A stretch of 64,000 nucleotides of DNA from Cupriavidus numazuensis (GCF_905397435.1 NZ_CAJPVI010000029.1:54004-118003); one strand, 5' to 3'; counted from the stretch's first letter, positions 26,273-34,678 are shown. Notes: generated by a model not told the origin, from the letters alone. Made by a program: numbers and translations.

Positions 26273-27217
26273 TCAGGTATAGACCTCGATGAAATCGGGC
26301 CTGGGTTCTCCGTGGTGGAAGAAGATGCCGCGCCAGAGTTCTTCGGCATGCCAGGTGATCGTCGGCATGTCGGGCTGGGCGTAGTAACCGAGGCTCGCGA
26401 ACATCTCGTTGCGGTTCCCCGAGGGATCGAAGAAGTAGGTGGTCTGTCCCCGCGTGATGCCGTGGCGCTGCGGCGTGACGTCCATCTTCACGCGATGCTT
26501 GCCGAGGATGTCCGTCGCGCGAAGCAGGTCGTGCCAGCTGTCGAGGTAGAAGGCGATATGGTGCAAACCCGCGACCGGTCCGCCAGCCATCGCCAGGTCG
26601 TGGGGCTTGTTGCCGCGGAACAGCCATGCCGCCGCCTGCACGGAGTGATCAGGGCCTGCGAGAACCTGCTCCGCGAGATAGAAGTCCAGCGCCTCCTTCA
26701 GGAAGCGTACGTTGTCGGCCACCGTATTGACGCCGGCGTCGAGGTCGACCGGGCACATCAGCATCACGTGGTCCAGCCAATGCACGCCCGCGCCCTGCAA
26801 GCCGTCTGGCCATGGCTCCGGATCGATGGTTCCGACACTCTTGCCCCGGAATTCCTTCTCGGCGTAGAGGACCATCAGGTGCCCGCTCGGCAGTGCGAAG
26901 CTGATGGTCCGGCCGCAGCCCTCCAGATCTCCGGCAGCATGCCGCGACACCGCAATCCCCCACGCTTCAACGCGCGCGGCGAGCGTCTCGAGATCGGCCT
27001 CGTGATGCACCTTGTAGGCGATGTGCTCCACGCCGGCGCGATCCGACTCGGTCAGCTTGAGCGAATAGAGATCCCATTCGTCCCAGCCTTTCAGGTAGAC
27101 CGACCCGTTGTCGTCGACGTAGCTTTGCAGCAGGCCGAGTACCTTCGTGTAGTGATGGATGGCGCGGTCGATGTCGAGGACGCGCAGGGCCACATGGCCG
27201 ATTCGCAGAATGCCCAT
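26273..27217 (-). CDS. Catechol 2,3-dioxygenase (type I extradiol)
   Basis: A 314-residue vicinal-oxygen-chelate dioxygenase with two domains. Iron ligands are predicted at His150 (WLDHVMLMCPVD), His220 (LHHIAFYLD) and Glu271 (NRNEMF), and the C-terminal TITWHAEELWRGIFFHHGE stretch is like XylE/DmpB. It opens catechol-type rings next to the diol with O2. The ATG at 27217 has AGGAGA upstream; the frame stays open to 27514 without support, overlapping the ferredoxin gene. The preceding ferredoxin gene fits the need to re-reduce oxidised Fe(III) in this enzyme. Confidence 0.94.
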   Translation of the reverse strand: MGILRIGHVALRVLDIDRAIHHYTKVLGLLQSYVDDNGSVYLKGWDEWDLYSLKLTESDRAGVEHIAYKVHHEADLETLAARVEAWGIAVSRHAAGDLEGCGRTISFALPSGHLMVLYAEKEFRGKSVGTIDPEPWPDGLQGAGVHWLDHVMLMCPVDLDAGVNTVADNVRFLKEALDFYLAEQVLAGPDHSVQAAAWLFRGNKPHDLAMAGGPVAGLHHIAFYLDSWHDLLRATDILGKHRVKMDVTPQRHGITRGQTTYFFDPSGNRNEMFASLGYYAQPDMPTITWHAEELWRGIFFHHGEPRPDFIEVYT

Positions 27218-27246
27218 TTGTTGTCTCCTGGTGTTCTTCGCCACAG

Positions 27247-27918
27247 TCAGTGGCGTGCGGGAGCGACGCGCCGTCCGGCGTCGCCCAGTAGTTCGATGAC
27301 GAGATTCGATTGCGGGTACACCTGGCACGCGAGCACGTCGTTGCGCTGCCTCGATGCCGGATCCACATGCGCGCGGCTCATGGCGCCGCACGCATAGCTT
27401 CCCGAGACGATCCGCACCTTGCACACCCCGCAACCGCCGCCATGGCAGCCGGAGCGGATGGCGAGCGACCCCGATGCGAGGGCCGACCGCAGCAACGGCC
27501 GGTCGGACGAACAAGCGAAGGCTTCACCCGTGTCGGCAATCAGCGCCTGATGCGTGTGCTTGCCGGTTTGCTGGCAGCCCGGCAATGCCCGAGCGTCCGT
27601 CGCGTGCGGATTCCACACGACAGGGATGCGCACGAACCCGGCCCGTTCCTCCTCGATGCCGAGGCGATGCAGGTTCTCCATCAGGCGGCCGAAGCGCCGG
27701 CTGCTCTCACGCCGCTCCCCCTGGCAGCAGATCGCCTTCTTCAGGCAGGCAGTCGAGAGCAGCGCCGATGCTTCGGTGACTTCGATTGCGATGCCGTCCA
27801 GCGCAGCACGCATGTGCGGCAACGCGCTCGGCGGATGGTGAACCAGGATCGCGCACTGGCGGATATCCGACGGTTCGGCGGTCGTGATCCGCCACTGCTT
27901 GTCCACTACCAGATACAT
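27247..27918 (-). CDS. 2Fe-2S ferredoxin with an extra N-terminal domain
   Basis: A 223-residue protein. Residues from about 122 form a plant-type 2Fe-2S ferredoxin domain with ligands Cys158, Cys163, Cys166 and Cys198. XylT/DmpQ-type ferredoxins reactivate catechol 2,3-dioxygenase but are only about 100 residues long. The first 105 residues are an extra domain containing Cys22, Cys58 and the pair Cys64-Cys65 and a LGIEEERAGFVRIP stretch that faintly recalls MvhD-type iron-sulphur subunits; I am not sure of that likeness. AGGAGA before the ATG at 27918 sets the start. It is the first gene of the meta-cleavage operon. Confidence 0.85.
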   Translation of the reverse strand: MYLVVDKQWRITTAEPSDIRQCAILVHHPPSALPHMRAALDGIAIEVTEASALLSTACLKKAICCQGERRESSRRFGRLMENLHRLGIEEERAGFVRIPVVWNPHATDARALPGCQQTGKHTHQALIADTGEAFACSSDRPLLRSALASGSLAIRSGCHGGGCGVCKVRIVSGSYACGAMSRAHVDPASRQRNDVLACQVYPQSNLVIELLGDAGRRVAPARH

Positions 27919-27975
27919 CGCTGTCTCCTGCGCCATGCATCGCCGGTCTTGGCCCGGCGTGCGTTCTTTTTTTGA

Positions 27976-28091
27976 CTGATGATTTCATCAGTTGTGATTG
28001 AATAATCAGAACAGACCGGCGTCAAAGGGGGTTTACCCTCATCCCCGAAGGTTGTTACTGATGAATTCATCAACTATGATTTATTCATCAG
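27976..28091. promoter_or_regulatory. Divergent promoters with three CTGATGA/TCATCAG operators
   Basis: A perfect palindrome, CTGATGATTTCATCAG, lies at 27976-27991. CTGATGAATTCATCAA lies at 28058-28073 and a degenerate copy, ATGATTTATTCATCAG, at 28076-28091. The rightward promoter is TTGTTA (28052-28057), 17 bases, TATGAT (28075-28080), and its whole spacer is the second operator. A leftward promoter may be TTGACG (28025-28020) and TATTCA (28004-27999), with a short 15-base spacer, followed by the first operator. Binding would block both promoters; the TetR protein encoded at 28830 is the likely repressor. Confidence 0.7.
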
Positions 28092-28145
28092 GCTACGGTG
28101 AAAGCGCGGGCCTGTAGACCGGACAGCGGCGACAGGAGACGAAAA

Positions 28146-28673
28146 ATGGTTGTGGCGAAAGAGTTTCGGGAGGCGATGGCGCGCCTCGGTGCGGCGGTGA
28201 ATGTGATCACCACTGACGGCCCTGCGGGCAGGGGCGGATTCACGGCGTCGGCGGTATGCAGCGTGACGGATAGCCCGCCCACGCTTCTGGTCTGCATGAA
28301 TCAGGGCAGCTTCCAGTACGAACGGTTTGCATCCAACGGCGTCCTGTGCGTCAACGTGCTGGGGGCCGAGCAGGAACATCTGTCCCGCCTGTTCAGCGGG
28401 CAGTTGGAGGCGGGCATTGACGAGCGTTTCGCCCAGACGCCGTACGGGTCACTGGCGACAGGGTCGCCCGCCGTGGCGGGCAGCACGGTGTCGTTCGACT
28501 GTGAGATCGATCGCGTCGAGACCGTGGGAACGCATGGCGTCTTTCTGTGCCGGGTGGTCGGCATCAGCAAGGGGGCGCAGGCGGCTGGGCTGCTCTATTT
28601 CAACCGCGAATACCACCGGGTATGCAGCGCTCAGGCGCAGGGCCATGACACCAATGGTTCCCGGGCAAGCTGA
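28146..28673 (+). CDS. Flavin reductase (HpaC-like)
   Basis: A 175-residue flavin reductase domain protein. FREAMARLGAAVNVITTDG, GGFTASAVCSVTDSPPTLLVC and the LCVNVL segment are typical of the small NAD(P)H:flavin reductase components of two-component monooxygenases. CAGGAGA precedes the ATG at 28146; the frame opens 48 bases earlier but inside the promoter region. It is the first rightward gene from the shared operator region and probably supplies reduced FMN or FAD to the luciferase-like monooxygenase encoded in the leftward operon. Confidence 0.92.
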   Translation: MVVAKEFREAMARLGAAVNVITTDGPAGRGGFTASAVCSVTDSPPTLLVCMNQGSFQYERFASNGVLCVNVLGAEQEHLSRLFSGQLEAGIDERFAQTPYGSLATGSPAVAGSTVSFDCEIDRVETVGTHGVFLCRVVGISKGAQAAGLLYFNREYHRVCSAQAQGHDTNGSRAS

Positions 28674-28784
28674 TTGGCAGCCTGACCAGGCGTCCCGTGA
28701 CCCGGTGCGACGGCCGCGACATGGCCGATCAGGCTCTCCTGCCAATACAATGGGAGATCCTCTTCGCCAGAAAACGCATCTTCT

Positions 28785-28811
28785 GCGGTCCCCGCTTTGC
28801 TGAGGGACCGC
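28785..28811. promoter_or_regulatory. Perfect 8-base hairpin before the tetR gene
   Basis: GCGGTCCC at 28785-28792 pairs with GGGACCGC at 28804-28811 across an 11-base loop. It ends 18 bases before the regulator's ATG. It could be an operator or attenuator-like structure; no run of T follows, so a strong intrinsic terminator is unlikely. Confidence 0.3.
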
Positions 28812-28829
28812 CGATCCGGACAAACTGAG

Positions 28830-29600
28830 ATGGACCAACCGAGAAAACAACAAGCATCGTCGCGCGGAGACGCTGGCAAGGAAAAGGCAGCTGGAAAGAC
28901 AGCAACACGCGGACGCAAGCCCAAAGCGATGCGTGCCGATGTGCCGGTTGCTCCGGATGCCCCCTTGACGCGTGGGGCGCGTTCACGCCTCGCCACGCGA
29001 GGCAAGCTGATCGAGGCTGCGCATTCCCTGATGGCGGAAAAGGGCTTCGAGCAATGCACCATCGAAGAGATCACGCGGCGGGCCGATGTGGGCTTCGGCA
29101 GCTTCTATAACCACTTCGAATCCAAGGACGATATCGCCCGGGCGGTATATTCCGCGCGCGCCGGGGAGATCGGGCTCATTACCGACGAGATCTCCAGCCG
29201 GGAGCCCGACAAGGCGGTGGCGATCAGCTACGTCCAGCGAATGTTCCTCACCAGGGCGGTGCATGACCCGGTGTGGGGACGCTTCATCGTCCGGGCCCAG
29301 GATTCGCAGCGGCAAATGAACGAGACATTCGTGGTACGCGCCGCCGATGACATCGGCGCGGGTGTCGAACAGAAGCGCTTCAGCATCCGGTGTGTCGAGA
29401 CGGCTGCGAACATCACCATCGCTGCGCTGATCAGCGGCATGAGCAGGATCCTCGATGGCGGGCCAAGCGAACAGATCACCGCCGAAACCATCGATTGCCT
29501 GATGCGGCTCTATGGCATCGAGCCGCAGGAGGCAGCAAGGCTGGCGAATCTCCCGCTGCCCGACTACGTCTCTGCCAACTTCTCGCTACCAGCTGCCTGA
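28830..29600 (+). CDS. TetR-family transcriptional regulator
   Basis: A 256-residue TetR-type repressor. A basic, disordered N-terminus of about 45 residues (lysine- and arginine-rich) precedes the helix-turn-helix, with RGKLIEAAHSLMAEKGFEQC, TIEEITRRADVGFGSFYNHF and ESKDDI. The ligand domain is not assignable. The ATG at 28830 is chosen over a TTG at 28797 that lies inside the hairpin region. It follows the flavin reductase gene after 156 bases. Its position suggests control of the divergent operators at 27976-28091, possibly relieved by a pathway intermediate. Confidence 0.9.
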   Translation: MDQPRKQQASSRGDAGKEKAAGKTATRGRKPKAMRADVPVAPDAPLTRGARSRLATRGKLIEAAHSLMAEKGFEQCTIEEITRRADVGFGSFYNHFESKDDIARAVYSARAGEIGLITDEISSREPDKAVAISYVQRMFLTRAVHDPVWGRFIVRAQDSQRQMNETFVVRAADDIGAGVEQKRFSIRCVETAANITIAALISGMSRILDGGPSEQITAETIDCLMRLYGIEPQEAARLANLPLPDYVSANFSLPAA

Positions 29601-29604
29601 GCGC

Positions 29605-29988
29605 CTACATGAATCGCGCCGCAGTGTCGTAGCAGCCACGCCAGCGGACCACCTTGCCGCCGACGACCGTGAACACGTGAATCCACTCGGTTTCGACCAG
29701 CCGCCCCTCTGGCCGGGACACGAATCTCTCGGCGCCGAGCACGGTAACGTGGTCGCCCGCTTCGATGAATTCGCGTGGCTCGAACATCTGCATGTCATCC
29801 GCCTGCACGACCTCGGCAAAGAATCGCGCCACCTCCTCCTTGTTGTTGCGCTGCCCGGCGTAGGGGATGGAGGGAGGCCCCAGCATCTTCCAGTCCACCT
29901 TGTCGGCAACGAGATCAAGAATCGCGGGAACATCGCCTCGCCCAAAGGCATCGTAGGCAGCCTTGACGACAGAAAGTGCGTTGGCCAT
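29605..29988 (-). CDS. SnoaL-like/NTF2-fold protein
   Basis: A 127-residue NTF2-like protein (SnoaL/ketosteroid-isomerase-like fold): AAYDAFGRGDVPAILDLVAD, VDWKMLGPPSIPYAG and the late WIHVFTVVGGKVVRWRGCYDT are typical. Members include isomerases, cyclases and dehydratases as well as binding proteins without activity, so the reaction is open. AGGA precedes the ATG. It converges on the TetR gene with only four bases between the stops. Confidence 0.85.
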   Translation of the reverse strand: MANALSVVKAAYDAFGRGDVPAILDLVADKVDWKMLGPPSIPYAGQRNNKEEVARFFAEVVQADDMQMFEPREFIEAGDHVTVLGAERFVSRPEGRLVETEWIHVFTVVGGKVVRWRGCYDTAARFM

Positions 29989-30095
29989 GACAGATCCTGC
30001 AGAAGTGTTGGAAAGTGTTGGAGACTGCGACAGCAGCGATTCAAAGTTAATCCCAATCGGGCATGTGTCAAGTCAGGGGACCCGTGTCATCAAGC

Positions 30096-30707
30096 TCAGG
30101 GCTGCACCGTGACGATCGTCACACGGCGATTTTCCGGCGCGGTCGGATTCTGCACGTTCAGGGGTTCGGCCGAGCCTTTCCCCACCGGCGTCAGGCGGCT
30201 CGCGGGTACGCCGCCCTCCTCGCTCAGGTACGCCACCACCGCCTCGGCCCTGCTTTCCGAGAGCTTCAGGTTAGCCGGCGCGGGGCCGCGCGGATCGGCG
30301 TGGCCTTCCACGCGGAACCGATAGGGCGATAGCTGGTTCGACTTCAAGGCGCGCGCCACCTTGTCGAGCGCCACGCGTGCGCTGTGCGTGAGCTTCGCCG
30401 AATTGCTGGTGAACGTGATGAGCAGGTTTGCAGACCCGGCCATGGACGGCGCTGCGCTGCTGTCCGTCATGGCGGGGCTGTCGCGGTAGCGGATGCCCAG
30501 CGTCTCGGTCCGGTCGGCGGGCTCGTTCGCGGCGGGTTCGTTTGGCAAGCCCGCATGCGGCACCAGTGCGTTGGTGATCGCCTGCTCGTTGATGTCGTCC
30601 TCTTTCAGCAGCAGGTTGCCGGCCGCGCGGGATACCGGCGCTGCAGAGAGAAGGCAAAGGGCCACCAGCAGCATGCGGGGCCGGAGTGTCCAGGTGACGT
30701 GTGCCAT
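30096..30707 (-). CDS. OmpA-family peptidoglycan-binding protein
   Basis: A 203-residue exported protein. A signal peptide (RMLLVALCLLSAAPVSRAAG) is followed by a linker and a C-terminal OmpA domain from about residue 90, with EGHADPRGPAPANLKLSESRA and NRRVTI, the parts that bind diaminopimelate in peptidoglycan. No barrel or lipobox is visible, so it is likely periplasmic. It ends the signalling module that reads leftward from 36310, after a 102-base gap behind the trypsin-like gene. Confidence 0.9.
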   Translation of the reverse strand: MAHVTWTLRPRMLLVALCLLSAAPVSRAAGNLLLKEDDINEQAITNALVPHAGLPNEPAANEPADRTETLGIRYRDSPAMTDSSAAPSMAGSANLLITFTSNSAKLTHSARVALDKVARALKSNQLSPYRFRVEGHADPRGPAPANLKLSESRAEAVVAYLSEEGGVPASRLTPVGKGSAEPLNVQNPTAPENRRVTIVTVQP

Positions 30708-30809
30708 GTCGATGCTCTCCTGTCATGGCGTCCTGCGCGACCGACGCCGCGCGGGCCGTCCGATTGAGTGTAGGTGCGGGCGCCCCTCGGCGCTCCCCCT
30801 GTCCCCCTG

Positions 30810-31514
30810 TTATTTAACGCACTGGACCAGCGCCGACACCTGTCGCAACGCCGCGTCCGGCTCCATCTCGGCTGCGTGCGTTGCCGGCTCGCCCTCGATG
30901 GCATGCGAAGCAAGAAACTGCGCAAGATCCGCCGCAGGCACCGCGACGCCGAGATCGGGCTGCTTGTCGTACCGGCCCACGACCATGCCGAGCAGCCCGC
31001 CCCTGGCATCGACAACCGGCCCGCCGCTATTGCCTTCGTGCAGCGCAGCACGCAGTACGAGCAGCCGGTAACCCTTCGGCTGCGCATGGCCGTGCAGGTG
31101 GCCGTGCGTCATCACCGGCACGAGCGGCGTCGTGGGCGTTAGGCCGAAGCCGATCGTGTAGACCGGCGCACCCTGACGCGCGCTCCGCGCGACTGGCCGC
31201 GCGGCAGTTGCCACGCCATGCCGCGTAGCGAGCAGCGCCAGGTCGCGGCGATCGTCCGTCGCGACAAGCGATGCCGGCAGGCGCTTTCCGTCGCTTGCCC
31301 AGACCTCGATCCGGCCGCATCCGCGAACGACGTGCGCGCTGGTGAGCATTTCGCCCGCGCGCGTGACAAAGAACGCCGTGCCGCTGCGCAACATGCCGTC
31401 CCGTCCTCTTTCACTGGCTGGCCCGCCGCCCTGCCCCGCCGCCATGCCGACGGCGGCGCCGCCGCCGAGTCCGAGCACCACGCACGACAGCAGCACTCGC
31501 CGCCTGCATTCCAT
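30810..31514 (-). CDS. Exported trypsin-like serine protease
   Basis: A 234-residue protein: N-terminal signal or anchor (RRVLLSCVVLGLGGGAAVG), then a compact S1 protease domain with triad His61 (TSAHVV), Asp91 (DDRRDLALL) and Ser163 (HEGNSGGPVV). No PDZ domain follows, unlike DegP/DegQ. It probably acts in the periplasm. It lies 18 bases after the glycine-zipper lipoprotein gene, and the module also encodes a second protease of this fold fused to an FHA domain. Confidence 0.9.
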   Translation of the reverse strand: MECRRRVLLSCVVLGLGGGAAVGMAAGQGGGPASERGRDGMLRSGTAFFVTRAGEMLTSAHVVRGCGRIEVWASDGKRLPASLVATDDRRDLALLATRHGVATAARPVARSARQGAPVYTIGFGLTPTTPLVPVMTHGHLHGHAQPKGYRLLVLRAALHEGNSGGPVVDARGGLLGMVVGRYDKQPDLGVAVPAADLAQFLASHAIEGEPATHAAEMEPDAALRQVSALVQCVK

Positions 31515-31532
31515 GACCGACGTCCCAGACGT

Positions 31533-32033
31533 TCACTTCTGGCTGGCCAGTTCCCACTCGCCATTCGCGTTGCGGCAGGCCCGCGACGTCTGTTCGTACG
31601 ACTTGCCTTCCTTCACGTACGTCTCCGTGAAGTCGCGGCACGTCTTCGCGCTCGGCGACTTCGAATACCCGCTGAGCGGCTTGATCGAGCCGGAGTTGCC
31701 GGTCTTCGCGTTGTGCCAGGCGTGGGGCTTGTTGTTCTCGGACGTCTGCAGAGCCTGCTTCAGCGCGGCTTCCCGCGCCGCGCGGTCGCGGTCGTCCATG
31801 ACCTTGCCGATGATGCCGCCAAGCAGCGCGCCGGCCAGTCCGCCCACGACAATGGCCCCGGCATTCCCCTTGCCTGCCACGCCGCCGACCAGCGCGCCGG
31901 TGCCTGCACCGATCAGCGCGCCCGACGTGGTCTTGTCCATGCCGCCCATGCTCATCGAGCCATCCTGCGCACATCCCGCGACCAGCGCACCTGCCACGCT
32001 CAGGCAGGCTATTGACGATGTCCACGCTTTCAT
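31533..32033 (-). CDS. Glycine-zipper lipoprotein
   Basis: A 166-residue lipoprotein. The lipobox GALVAGC ends a short signal peptide; then comes a glycine-zipper segment, ALIGAGTGALVGGVAGKG and GAIVVGGLAGALLGGIIGK, which could insert in a membrane, and a soluble C-terminal part with two cysteines (TCRDF, SRACRN). AGGGAGA precedes the ATG at 32033. Glycine-zipper proteins are often outer-membrane or stress-related. It sits between the kinase and protease genes of the signalling module. Confidence 0.88.
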   Translation of the reverse strand: MKAWTSSIACLSVAGALVAGCAQDGSMSMGGMDKTTSGALIGAGTGALVGGVAGKGNAGAIVVGGLAGALLGGIIGKVMDDRDRAAREAALKQALQTSENNKPHAWHNAKTGNSGSIKPLSGYSKSPSAKTCRDFTETYVKEGKSYEQTSRACRNANGEWELASQK

Positions 32034-32084
32034 TGGAATCTCCCTCGCATTGTCAGGATTGTCAGGCGGCATCACCCATTCCCA

Positions 32085-33776
32085 CTACGTTGCCCACACG
32101 CCGAGCCGCGCGCGCCGCGCTTCCTGCTCCGCGGCGGAATACGGCGCGGGCGCCCCGGCCCGCGTGCGGGCCCAGCCGCTGCGCAGCGCGTGCTCCGCAA
32201 TGTCCTCGCCGTCGGCGAAGCACTGGAACGCCTTGCCCTTCGCGAAGCACTGGAGCCGGTTGCCCTTGTCCTTCAGATAGCGCTGCATCGCTTTCGCCGG
32301 CCTGCCGTCCTCGCCGACGATGGAGAACAGGTTGACGATCTTTCCCGATACGATCAGCGCCCCGGAATCGAGCACCTGCGCGACGCTGCCTTCGAGGTCG
32401 GGCGGCGGGGCATTGGCGGGCGGCGTCGGCGCGGGCGGCGGGGGCTGCGGGACCAGCGCGATCGGCGGGAGATTGACGGGCGTCTCTTCCACAGGCGGTT
32501 GGGGCTGCGGAGCCGGCTTGACCGGGACGGTTGCCACGGTCGGCTTCGGCGCGGATTCGGGTTGACGCATCAGCGCCCACGCCAGCACACCGGCTGCGAC
32601 GACGAGACCGGTGCCAGCCGCACCGATTACCACGAGGCGCGAGCGGGCAGGCGCGTGCGGCGGACGGGTTGTGGTACGTCCGGTATCCGGGCGAACGGCG
32701 GTGGGTGATGACGGCGCTTCGACTGTTGCAGTCGCCGTGTGGGACATCGGCGCCGTGGCAGGCGATAGCGTGGTGGGGCGCGAAAACAACGGCGTCGCAT
32801 GATGGTCCGCCTCACGCGATGCGGTCTGGGCCGCGTCCGCTCCCGCATCGCCTTGCCCGGTCGCTCGCACCGTCGTATGCGGCGGTGCGACGCGAGTGGT
32901 CTGCAATGCATGCGCGAGGAATGCCTGCCAGATGCCGTCGCGCACAATGTCGGGCGCATCGGCCAGCAACGCTGACGCACCCAGCGCGCGGCCAAATTCC
33001 TCCACCGTCTCGAACCGCTCCTGCGGAGACTTGGACAGCGCCTGCATCAGCGCGCCTTCCACCTGCGGATCGAGATCTCCGCACAACGGCGCCAGCGGCG
33101 GCGGCACGGTCTCCACCTGCGCGCGGATCAGTTCGTAGTCGCTTGTCGCGCTGAACGGGAGCCGTCCGGACAGCATTTCATAGAGCACCGTCGCCAGGCT
33201 GTACTGGTCGCTGCGGCCATCGCCCTCATTGCCGCGCAACTGTTCTGGCGAGGCGTAGGCGAGCGTGCCGACCACATCACCCTGCCGCGTCAGGCGTTGC
33301 GAGCCCTGGATGCGGGCGATGCCGAAATCCATGATCTTCAGCGTGCCGCCGTCGGTGAGCATGAGGTTCGACGGTTTGATGTCGCGGTGGATCACCCCCG
33401 CGCGGTGCGCGTAGCGCAGGCCCATCACTGCCTGGATGATGACGGCGAGGCTGTCGCGTACCGGGAACTTGCCGAGGCGCTGGAGCATCGTCTCCAGCGT
33501 TTGGCCGCGCACGAGTTCCATCACCATGCACACGGTGTCGCCATCGCGGAACAGCGCGTACAGGGTCGTGATGTTCGGGTGGTTCAGCCGGGCGAGACTG
33601 GTTGCCTCGGCGCGGAAGCGCTCGAGAAAGCCCTTGTCGAGGCTCAGTTCCGGGCGCAGCGTCTTGATGGCGACTTCGCGCTCGAGTTCGGTATCGAATG
33701 CGCCATATACCTCGCCAATGCCGCCACGTCCCAGCAGGGTGCGGATCTCGTAGTGGCCGATTTGCCGTGGCGACAT
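32085..33776 (-). CDS. Membrane Ser/Thr kinase with C-terminal nuclease-like domain
   Basis: A 563-residue protein. Residues 8-265 form a Hanks-type kinase with glycine loop GRGGIGEVYG (16-25), Lys38, HRDIKPSN (130-137) and MDFG (149-152), all needed for activity. After a variable linker comes a transmembrane helix at about 371-392, a proline-rich stretch (408-459), and a domain at 460-563 with FADGEDIAEHALRSGWA and EARRARLGVW, resembling staphylococcal-nuclease-like (thermonuclease) folds, probably outside the cytoplasm. GGTGGAG precedes the ATG at 33776. It is coupled to a PP2C phosphatase gene 25 bases upstream. Confidence 0.88.
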   Translation of the reverse strand: MSPRQIGHYEIRTLLGRGGIGEVYGAFDTELEREVAIKTLRPELSLDKGFLERFRAEATSLARLNHPNITTLYALFRDGDTVCMVMELVRGQTLETMLQRLGKFPVRDSLAVIIQAVMGLRYAHRAGVIHRDIKPSNLMLTDGGTLKIMDFGIARIQGSQRLTRQGDVVGTLAYASPEQLRGNEGDGRSDQYSLATVLYEMLSGRLPFSATSDYELIRAQVETVPPPLAPLCGDLDPQVEGALMQALSKSPQERFETVEEFGRALGASALLADAPDIVRDGIWQAFLAHALQTTRVAPPHTTVRATGQGDAGADAAQTASREADHHATPLFSRPTTLSPATAPMSHTATATVEAPSSPTAVRPDTGRTTTRPPHAPARSRLVVIGAAGTGLVVAAGVLAWALMRQPESAPKPTVATVPVKPAPQPQPPVEETPVNLPPIALVPQPPPPAPTPPANAPPPDLEGSVAQVLDSGALIVSGKIVNLFSIVGEDGRPAKAMQRYLKDKGNRLQCFAKGKAFQCFADGEDIAEHALRSGWARTRAGAPAPYSAAEQEARRARLGVWAT

Positions 33777-33801
33777 GGCGACTCCACCTTGCGCGTGATC
33801 G

Positions 33802-34665
33802 TCAGTGGGCGCGCGTTTCGCGCGTGGTGCGGATCGACGGGTCCGGCTGCGCGGCGAGCGGTTCGGCCTGCAGGCTGCAGATGGCGACCGTGGCGTTGTC
33901 CGCACCGCCTGCCTCGCGGGCCAGCTCGACCAGTTTCGTGCAGGCATCGACGGGCGCATGCGAACGGACCACCGACGCCAGCGTCGCATCGTCGATCTGG
34001 TCGGTGATGCCATCGGTACACAGCACGAGCAGGTCGCCATGCTGCAGCGGCATGCCCCGCGGCGCCACGGCCGGCCGGAATTCCTTCGTGCCCAGCACGC
34101 GCACCAGCACATGCCGCTCGGGATGCCGGCGTGCTTCCGCTTCCGTCAGCAGCCCGTCGCGCACCATCCTGGCGACCACCGAATCGTCCTGCGTCAGTTG
34201 CCGGAAAGCCGTTCCACGCAGCAGGTAGATGCGGCTGTCGCCCACATGCGCCACGTAAGCCCTGTCGTCGACAATTGCCACCACGCTGCACGTGGTACCC
34301 ATGCCTTTGCAGGCGGGATCAGCGCCGGCCCGCTCGCAGATGGCGTCATTGGCGGCGACCAGCGCGGCGGCCAGTGCTTGCGGCGGCGGCCCCGCGCTGG
34401 CGTAGTACACATGGAGCATCGACCGCAGCGCGATGTGGCTCGCGACCTCGCCGGCCGCATGCCCGCCCATGCCGTCAGCCACGACGGCGAGCGCGCCGGC
34501 GAGCGCGAGCGGGTCATCGTCGCGCGGGATCATGCAGCCGACGGCGTCCTCGTTGTGCTGGCGCACGCAGCCAGTGTCGCTCTGCATCGCGCAGGCCACC
34601 CGCAGGCGCGGGACACGCGGCAAGGCTAGCGGCGTGGGGTCGTCCGAGGCGTCCGGGGCATTCAT
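33802..34665 (-). CDS. PP2C-family Ser/Thr protein phosphatase
   Basis: A 287-residue bacterial PP2C (PPM) phosphatase. Metal-binding motifs are visible: TGCVRQHNEDA, VVADGMGGHAAGEVAS, VAHVGDSRIYLL, LCTDGITDQ and GADNATV near the end. It has no membrane segment and should reverse phosphorylation by the neighbouring kinase. It starts 13 bases after the stop of the FHA-protease gene and lies 25 bases before the kinase gene. The kinase-phosphatase-FHA trio resembles PpkA-PppA-Fha of type VI secretion, but no secretion genes are present in this window. Confidence 0.92.
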   Translation of the reverse strand: MNAPDASDDPTPLALPRVPRLRVACAMQSDTGCVRQHNEDAVGCMIPRDDDPLALAGALAVVADGMGGHAAGEVASHIALRSMLHVYYASAGPPPQALAAALVAANDAICERAGADPACKGMGTTCSVVAIVDDRAYVAHVGDSRIYLLRGTAFRQLTQDDSVVARMVRDGLLTEAEARRHPERHVLVRVLGTKEFRPAVAPRGMPLQHGDLLVLCTDGITDQIDDATLASVVRSHAPVDACTKLVELAREAGGADNATVAICSLQAEPLAAQPDPSIRTTRETRAH

Positions 34666-34678
34666 GTCGGTGCCGGCG

